A stretch of 64,000 nucleotides of DNA from Thermopolyspora sp044507605. Lineage in GTDB: Bacteria > Actinomycetota > Actinomycetes > Streptosporangiales > Streptosporangiaceae. The DNA is taken from positions 152,263 to 216,262 of the forward strand of contig JBIQJI010000002.1 in NCBI GenBank assembly GCA_044507605.1, given 5' to 3'. This document shows, piece by piece, positions 59,924 to 64,000 of this stretch. The translations under genes were made by a program, and so were the position numbers. The notes beneath the pieces are model-generated. The model was not told where the DNA came from. It did no database searches and saw only the letters and a program-made list of their open reading frames with translations. Positions within the stretch are counted from its first letter, which is position 1. Each line of letters starts with the position of its first letter.

Positions 59924-61321
59924 ATGACCGGTCAGAGCCTGCAGGACGTTCTCAACCGGATGACGACCAACACGGTGGACTACCTGCGCAACCTGCCCAT
60001 CGGCCCGAACGTCTACCCCGGCGTCAAGCCGGAGTACACCACGTGGCGCGACGAGCAGTGGGCCTGGCAGCACACGTGTGTGCTGTTCAACCAGTCGTAC
60101 CACATGGCGGATTTGTCGATCGAAGGCCCGGACGCCCTGAAACTGCTGGCCCACCTCGGCTTCAACAGCTTCGCGAAGTTCCCCGTCGACACCGCCAAGC
60201 AGTTCGTGCCGTGCACCCCCGACGGGTACGTGATCGGCGACGGGATCCTGTTCCACCTGGCCGAGAACAGCTTCAACCTGGTGGGGCGGGCGCCCGCCCT
60301 CAACTGGGTGCGCTACCACGCCGAGACCAGCGGCTACGACGTGGTCACGTCGCTCGACGAGCGTTCGGCGGCCCGGCCCGACCCCTTCAACCGTAAGTCG
60401 TACCGCTACCAGATCCAGGGGCCGAACGCCGTCAAGGTGATGGAGAAGGCGCTCGGCGGGCCGGCCCCCCAGCTGAAGTTCTTCCACATGACCACCGTCA
60501 CCATCGCCGGCAAGCAGGTGCGCGCCCTGCGCCACGGCATGGCCGGGCAGCCGGGGTACGAGCTGTTCGGGCCGTGGGCCGACGGCGAGGCGGTGCACGA
60601 GGCGCTGGTGACGGCCGGCAAGGAGTTCGGGATGCGGCTCGTCGGCGGGCGGGCGTACTCGTCGAACACCCTGGAGTCGGGCTGGATCCCGTCGCCGCTG
60701 CCGGCGATCTACACGGGCGAGGCGCTCAAGAGCTACCGCCAGTGGCTGCCCGCCGACTGCTACGAGGCGACGGCGTCCATCGGCGGCAGCTTCGTGTCCG
60801 ACAACATCGAGGACTACTACCTGACCCCCTGGGACCTCGGCTACGGGTCCTTCATCAAATTCGACCACGACTTCATCGGCCGCGAGGCGCTGGAGGCCAA
60901 GGCCGCCGGCCCGCACCGCAAGAAGGTCACGCTCGCGCTGCACGAGGACGACTTCCTCAACGCCATCCGCACCCAGCTGGAGCGCGGCGAGCCGGCCAAG
61001 TGGTTCGAATACCCCTCCGCCGTCTACTCGATGCACCCCTACGACCTGGTGAAGGTGCACGGTGAGCCGGCCGGCATCTCCACCTGGATCGGCTACAGCT
61101 GGAACGAACGCAAGATGCTGACCCTGGCCATGGTCGACGCCGCCCACGCGGAGCCCGGCGCCCAGGTGACGCTGGTGTGGGGCGAGGAGAACGGCGGCAC
61201 GCGCAAGCTCACGGTCGAGCGGCACGCGCAGATCGAGATCGGGGCTACGGTGAGCCCTGTCCCGTACGCCGAGGTCGCCCGCAAGATCTACGCGGACGGC
61301 GGCTGGCGGACCAAGGCCTGA
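59924..61321 (+). CDS. ligM: Tetrahydrofolate-dependent aryl O-demethylase (LigM-like, GcvT family)
   Basis: The 465-residue protein is close in length to LigM (~470). It has VYPGVKPEYTTWRDEQWAWQ, then LFNQSYHMADLSIEGPDALK, the GcvT-type folate fold, and SSNTLESGWIPSPLPAIYTG. LigM transfers the methyl group of vanillate or 3-O-methylgallate to THF, giving protocatechuate or gallate. A GAGGAGAG SD precedes the ATG. Its neighbours MTHFR, PurU and LigAB make a complete scheme for methyl removal and ring cleavage. Which methoxyaromatic is preferred is not visible. Confidence 0.92.
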   Translation: MTGQSLQDVLNRMTTNTVDYLRNLPIGPNVYPGVKPEYTTWRDEQWAWQHTCVLFNQSYHMADLSIEGPDALKLLAHLGFNSFAKFPVDTAKQFVPCTPDGYVIGDGILFHLAENSFNLVGRAPALNWVRYHAETSGYDVVTSLDERSAARPDPFNRKSYRYQIQGPNAVKVMEKALGGPAPQLKFFHMTTVTIAGKQVRALRHGMAGQPGYELFGPWADGEAVHEALVTAGKEFGMRLVGGRAYSSNTLESGWIPSPLPAIYTGEALKSYRQWLPADCYEATASIGGSFVSDNIEDYYLTPWDLGYGSFIKFDHDFIGREALEAKAAGPHRKKVTLALHEDDFLNAIRTQLERGEPAKWFEYPSAVYSMHPYDLVKVHGEPAGISTWIGYSWNERKMLTLAMVDAAHAEPGAQVTLVWGEENGGTRKLTVERHAQIEIGATVSPVPYAEVARKIYADGGWRTKA

Positions 61322-61351
61322 CGACCGCGGGAGCGGACGAGGGAGGAGCAC

Positions 61352-61717
61352 ATGGGCGAGCGGGAGACCCAGATCAACGAACCGGATCGCATCCCCGACG
61401 TTCCCCTGCTCGACCGGGAGCGTCAGCTGCGCGGCTACCGCATCAACAAGATGGCCATGGGGCTCGGCGACCCGGCCAACCGCGCGGCGTTCAAGGCCGA
61501 CGAGAACGCCTACCTGGACCGGTTCGGCCTGAGCGAGGAGGAGAAGGCGGCCGTGCTGGCCCGCGACTGGCGGGAGATGGTGCGCCTCGGCGGCAACCTG
61601 TTCTTCATCCTGAAGATCTCCGCGGTCGATCCGGTGCGCATCACCGAGATCGGCGCGCACCAGGTGGGCATGGAGCACGAGGCCTTCCTGCGGGACCGGC
61701 TCGGGAAGAAGGTGTGA
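61352..61717 (+). CDS. ligA: Protocatechuate 4,5-dioxygenase alpha subunit
   Basis: The 121-residue LigA-type protein has GYRINKMAMGLGDPANRAAF and DENAYLDRFGLSEEEKAAV. DWREMVRLGGNLFFILKI follows, the helical small subunit that covers the active site of the extradiol dioxygenase. It lacks metal ligands itself. The gene is 30 nt after ligM and 3 nt before ligB, with AGGGAGGAG upstream. Confidence 0.95.
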   Translation: MGERETQINEPDRIPDVPLLDRERQLRGYRINKMAMGLGDPANRAAFKADENAYLDRFGLSEEEKAAVLARDWREMVRLGGNLFFILKISAVDPVRITEIGAHQVGMEHEAFLRDRLGKKV

Positions 61718-61720
61718 GAC

Positions 61721-62563
61721 GTGGCGACGATCGTCGGCGGGCTGGGGACCTCGCACGTCCCCTCGATCGGCGCGGCCCTCGACAAGGGTCTGCGTGACAC
61801 CCCCGAATGGAAGCCGTTCTTCGACGGCTACCTGCCCGCCCAGGAGTGGGTGCGCGAGCAGCGGCCCGACGTCGCGGTCGTGGTCTTCAACGACCACTTC
61901 AACGCGATGTTCCTCGACCGCGTGCCCACGTTCGCGGTCGGCTGTGCCACCGAGTACCAGCCCGTCGACGAGGGCTGGGGGCCGCGCCCCATCCCGCCGT
62001 TCGAAGGCGCGAGCCACTTCGGCTGGCATCTGGTCGACACGCTGGTGGAGCGCCACTTCGACCCGGAGATCATCCAGGAGATCAAGGTCGACCACGGCCT
62101 GCAGGTGCCCCTGGAGCTGTTCTGGGGCCGACCGGCCGAGGCGTGGCCGGTGCGGGTCGTGCCCATCTTCGTCAACGTGCTGCAGTACCCCATTCCGCTG
62201 CCCAGCCGGCTCTACGCGCTCGGCAAGGTGCTCCGCGAGGCCATCGAGAGCTACCCCGGCGACGAGCGGTTCGTCGTGCTGGGCACGGGCGGCCTGTCGC
62301 ACCAGCTGCAGGGGGCCCGGGCCGGGTTCCTGAACCGCGAAGCCGACCGCCGGTTCCTCATCGACATCGCCGAGAACCCCGACGAGCTGGCCGGCTGGAG
62401 CCGGCAGCGGTACGTCGAGACCTTCGGCCAGGAAGGCGCCGAGGTGATCATGTGGCTGGTCATGCGCGGCGCCCTCGACCCCACGGTGGTGACCCGGCAC
62501 CGCCACTACTTCGCCCCCGCCTCCATGACCGGCGCCGGCATGATCGTGCTGGAGAACGCCTGA
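61721..62563 (+). CDS. ligB: Protocatechuate 4,5-dioxygenase beta subunit (extradiol)
   Basis: The 280-residue catalytic subunit of the class III extradiol dioxygenase family has iron-ligand His12 in GLGTSHVPSIGAAL and His59 in FNDHFNAMFLD, with VVLGTGGLSHQLQGAR downstream. It cleaves protocatechuate between C4 and C5, giving 4-carboxy-2-hydroxymuconate semialdehyde. The start is GTG, 3 nt after ligA. Later pathway genes (ligC, ligI, ligJ, ligK) are not in the window, so the route beyond ring opening must be encoded elsewhere. Gallate is a possible alternative substrate. Confidence 0.95.
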   Translation: MATIVGGLGTSHVPSIGAALDKGLRDTPEWKPFFDGYLPAQEWVREQRPDVAVVVFNDHFNAMFLDRVPTFAVGCATEYQPVDEGWGPRPIPPFEGASHFGWHLVDTLVERHFDPEIIQEIKVDHGLQVPLELFWGRPAEAWPVRVVPIFVNVLQYPIPLPSRLYALGKVLREAIESYPGDERFVVLGTGGLSHQLQGARAGFLNREADRRFLIDIAENPDELAGWSRQRYVETFGQEGAEVIMWLVMRGALDPTVVTRHRHYFAPASMTGAGMIVLENA

Positions 62564-62696
62564 GGCCCGTCCCATGAGCGGCCCTCCAACACCGATCCGT
62601 ATCCCCACCGTCAGTGTCGGGACCGTGCCCGGTACGCCATGATGTGCTCGCTCACGCCGCCACCAGGCGAGGCGGCCGATGGGAGAGGGAGCCCAC

Positions 62697-63887
62697 ATGA
62701 ACGGATCCGGCAAGAAATCCAGGCACATACGCCGGGGCAGCACGGGCACGCCATCCGGCAAGGGCAAGCGCACGACCGCCGACTTCGGCGACATCTCCTT
62801 CAATCGGCGCAACGCAGGCGACCTGTTCGCCACCCCGAAGAAAGAGACCACTCCGTCGGCCGCAAAGGTGGAGCGTACCCGGAACCTCCTGCAGGCCGCC
62901 GCCAAGAGCTGGGAAGTCGGGGAGTTCCTCATCTCCAGGCACGACCGGGAACGGACAGAGGCCGTCGGCCCGATCAACGTGAAGGCCGACACCGAGGCGC
63001 TTAAAGACCTCTACGAGAAGTACTACGACAAGGCCGGAAAAAGGATCTCCCGAACAGCGCAGAAGCGATTACTGGCCGATGAAGTGTACGACGCCATTGC
63101 CGAGGGCACGACCGAGTACCTGCGGTCGGGCTGCAAGATCGAGGACCTGCACGCTCTCTCCGAGAACGCCGAAAAGGGCGGCTACGCCATGGGCGTGCAG
63201 GGCTATATCGGCAAGGACCTGAAAGGCGCACTGGACTCGCTGAAGAAGCCGAAAGGCGACTACGTCACGTTCGACAACACCGGCTACCCGTTGGAGGATC
63301 AGGACACCGAGTCGCGGAAGGGCATCGCCCGCCGCATCATGGTGAACCTGACAGAGCAGCAGCCGGGCCTGGACATCGCCAAGAACCTGACACCGCTGTT
63401 CACGGACGAAAAGTTCGCGCCGTTCTTCCGAAAGTTCAAGATCAGGCTCAGCACCGCAGGGGGCGCCGCCGAGCAAAGCACAAAGTACGACAAGATCGTC
63501 GTCTACTACACTCTCGGCAACTGCACGGACAACGGCCACGACACGGTCGGTGACCAAATCGTCCAAAAGATCATGTCGGCGGCGAAGGCGGAGTCCTTCG
63601 ATTCGCACGCGGCGCCCTTCTTCTGCTACGTCGCGCCGGGCATCTACTGGGCCGAGGAGCCGAAGTACCACGCCGAACTGCAAGGCAGCTACAGCACCAC
63701 ACGCGCGAAAATCCTCGCCGACGTGATCAGCCGAAACGACGAGATCTCCGACTCGTCCACCTTCATCGGCCTGGTGAAGGAGGCGCTTGAAAAGGCCAAC
63801 GTGGATCCGAAGCTCCCCTATCTACATCTCGGCAAGAAGCGGCCCGTCCCCCTCGGCCCGCTTCCCCCATCCCGACAGGGCACCTAG
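62697..63887 (+). CDS. HopA1-like protein, stand-alone (tentative)
   Basis: The ~396-residue protein starts at ATG 62697 (GAGGGAG 5 nt upstream). The N-terminal ~50 residues are Lys/Arg/Gly-rich and disordered. The C-terminal half (FRKFKIRLSTAGGAAEQS; YDKIVVYYTLGN; PFFCYVAPGIYWAEEPK; then SYSTTRAKILADVI and VDPKLPYLHLGKK) follows the order of features I recall in HopA1-family proteins. These include type III effectors and TvaD/class V lanthipeptide enzymes. Base composition is clearly less GC-rich than its neighbours and a TTA codon lies at 63069. No kinase-like partner or precursor is seen downstream. The function is unknown; horizontal acquisition is plausible. Confidence 0.6.
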   Translation: MNGSGKKSRHIRRGSTGTPSGKGKRTTADFGDISFNRRNAGDLFATPKKETTPSAAKVERTRNLLQAAAKSWEVGEFLISRHDRERTEAVGPINVKADTEALKDLYEKYYDKAGKRISRTAQKRLLADEVYDAIAEGTTEYLRSGCKIEDLHALSENAEKGGYAMGVQGYIGKDLKGALDSLKKPKGDYVTFDNTGYPLEDQDTESRKGIARRIMVNLTEQQPGLDIAKNLTPLFTDEKFAPFFRKFKIRLSTAGGAAEQSTKYDKIVVYYTLGNCTDNGHDTVGDQIVQKIMSAAKAESFDSHAAPFFCYVAPGIYWAEEPKYHAELQGSYSTTRAKILADVISRNDEISDSSTFIGLVKEALEKANVDPKLPYLHLGKKRPVPLGPLPPSRQGT

Positions 63888-64000
63888 CCTCATCGCACCT
63901 CCACCAGACGCGGCAAGAGTCGCCCAGGTATGCGCCCGCCGTGCGCGCGAGTCTTCACCTCGGCCGTGCTTCAGCGGCCAGGCCACCGTGGCTATTCTTC

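Noticed and set aside
63888..64000. Start of another gene at the right edge
   Set aside because: No SD-supported start or motif is visible in the last 113 bases.

Overview
This is a very GC-rich actinomycete chromosome segment. Tightly overlapping operons, GTG starts with strong Shine-Dalgarno (SD) sequences, SARP regulators, a type II polyketide synthase and DosR-like stress genes suggest a filamentous actinobacterium such as the Streptosporangiales. The genus cannot be fixed from the sequence alone. No tRNA, rRNA, CRISPR array or insertion sequence was seen, and no stretch over about 300 bases lacks a gene. The last bases (63888-64000) show nothing I can call.

Region 1 (1-27.6 kb) is a natural-product cluster whose left end runs out of the window. 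Nearly all of it lies on the minus strand in translationally coupled genes. The core is a minimal aromatic PKS (KS-alpha, chain-length factor, ACP) with a ketoreductase, an SRPBCC aromatase, a TcmI-type cyclase, two small ABM monooxygenases, a DUF1772 protein and a P450/ferredoxin pair. It is joined to two dissected NRPS proteins (T-C-A and A-T-C) and an alpha/beta hydrolase. Sugar genes (RmlA, RmlB, a 3-dehydratase, a 4-aminotransferase, a 4-ketoreductase), two glycosyltransferases and a phosphopantetheinyl transferase complete it. I expect a glycosylated aromatic polyketide carrying amino-acid units. An embedded AfsR-like SARP and 11-bp-spaced direct repeats ahead of the PKS and NRPS/glycosyltransferase genes point to SARP control.

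Region 2 (27.6-34.2 kb) holds a NarL-type two-component pair, an E1-like/YcaO fusion protein and, directly upstream of it, an unlisted 42-residue peptide gene. A second small SARP and a secreted four-repeat protein follow. The peptide and YcaO genes form a compact RiPP (TOMM-type) locus abutting the PKS/NRPS cluster. Whether the two make one hybrid product is open.

Region 3 (34.3-41.3 kb) is mixed metabolism: a 3-hydroxyisobutyrate dehydrogenase-like reductase, a MOSC protein, an HpnR-like hopanoid C-3 methylase, an aldo/keto reductase and a GNAT/acyl-CoA synthetase fusion.

Region 4 (41.3-46.4 kb) resembles a dormancy (DosR) locus: a tandem universal stress protein, a zinc alcohol dehydrogenase, a DevS-like GAF kinase, a PNPOx-fold protein, a DevR-like regulator and two DosR-box-like sites.

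Region 5 (46.6-54.7 kb) is an exopolysaccharide operon: a processive GT2 synthase, three membrane-anchored beta-helix proteins and a UDP-glucose dehydrogenase.

Region 6 (54.9-62.6 kb) is for lignin-type methoxyaromatics: a CatC-like protein, a PAS/GAF kinase with response regulator, MTHFR, PurU, LigM-like O-demethylase and LigA/LigB. A shared 16-bp operator-like motif precedes three of the transcription units. A solitary HopA1-like gene with a TTA codon ends the window.
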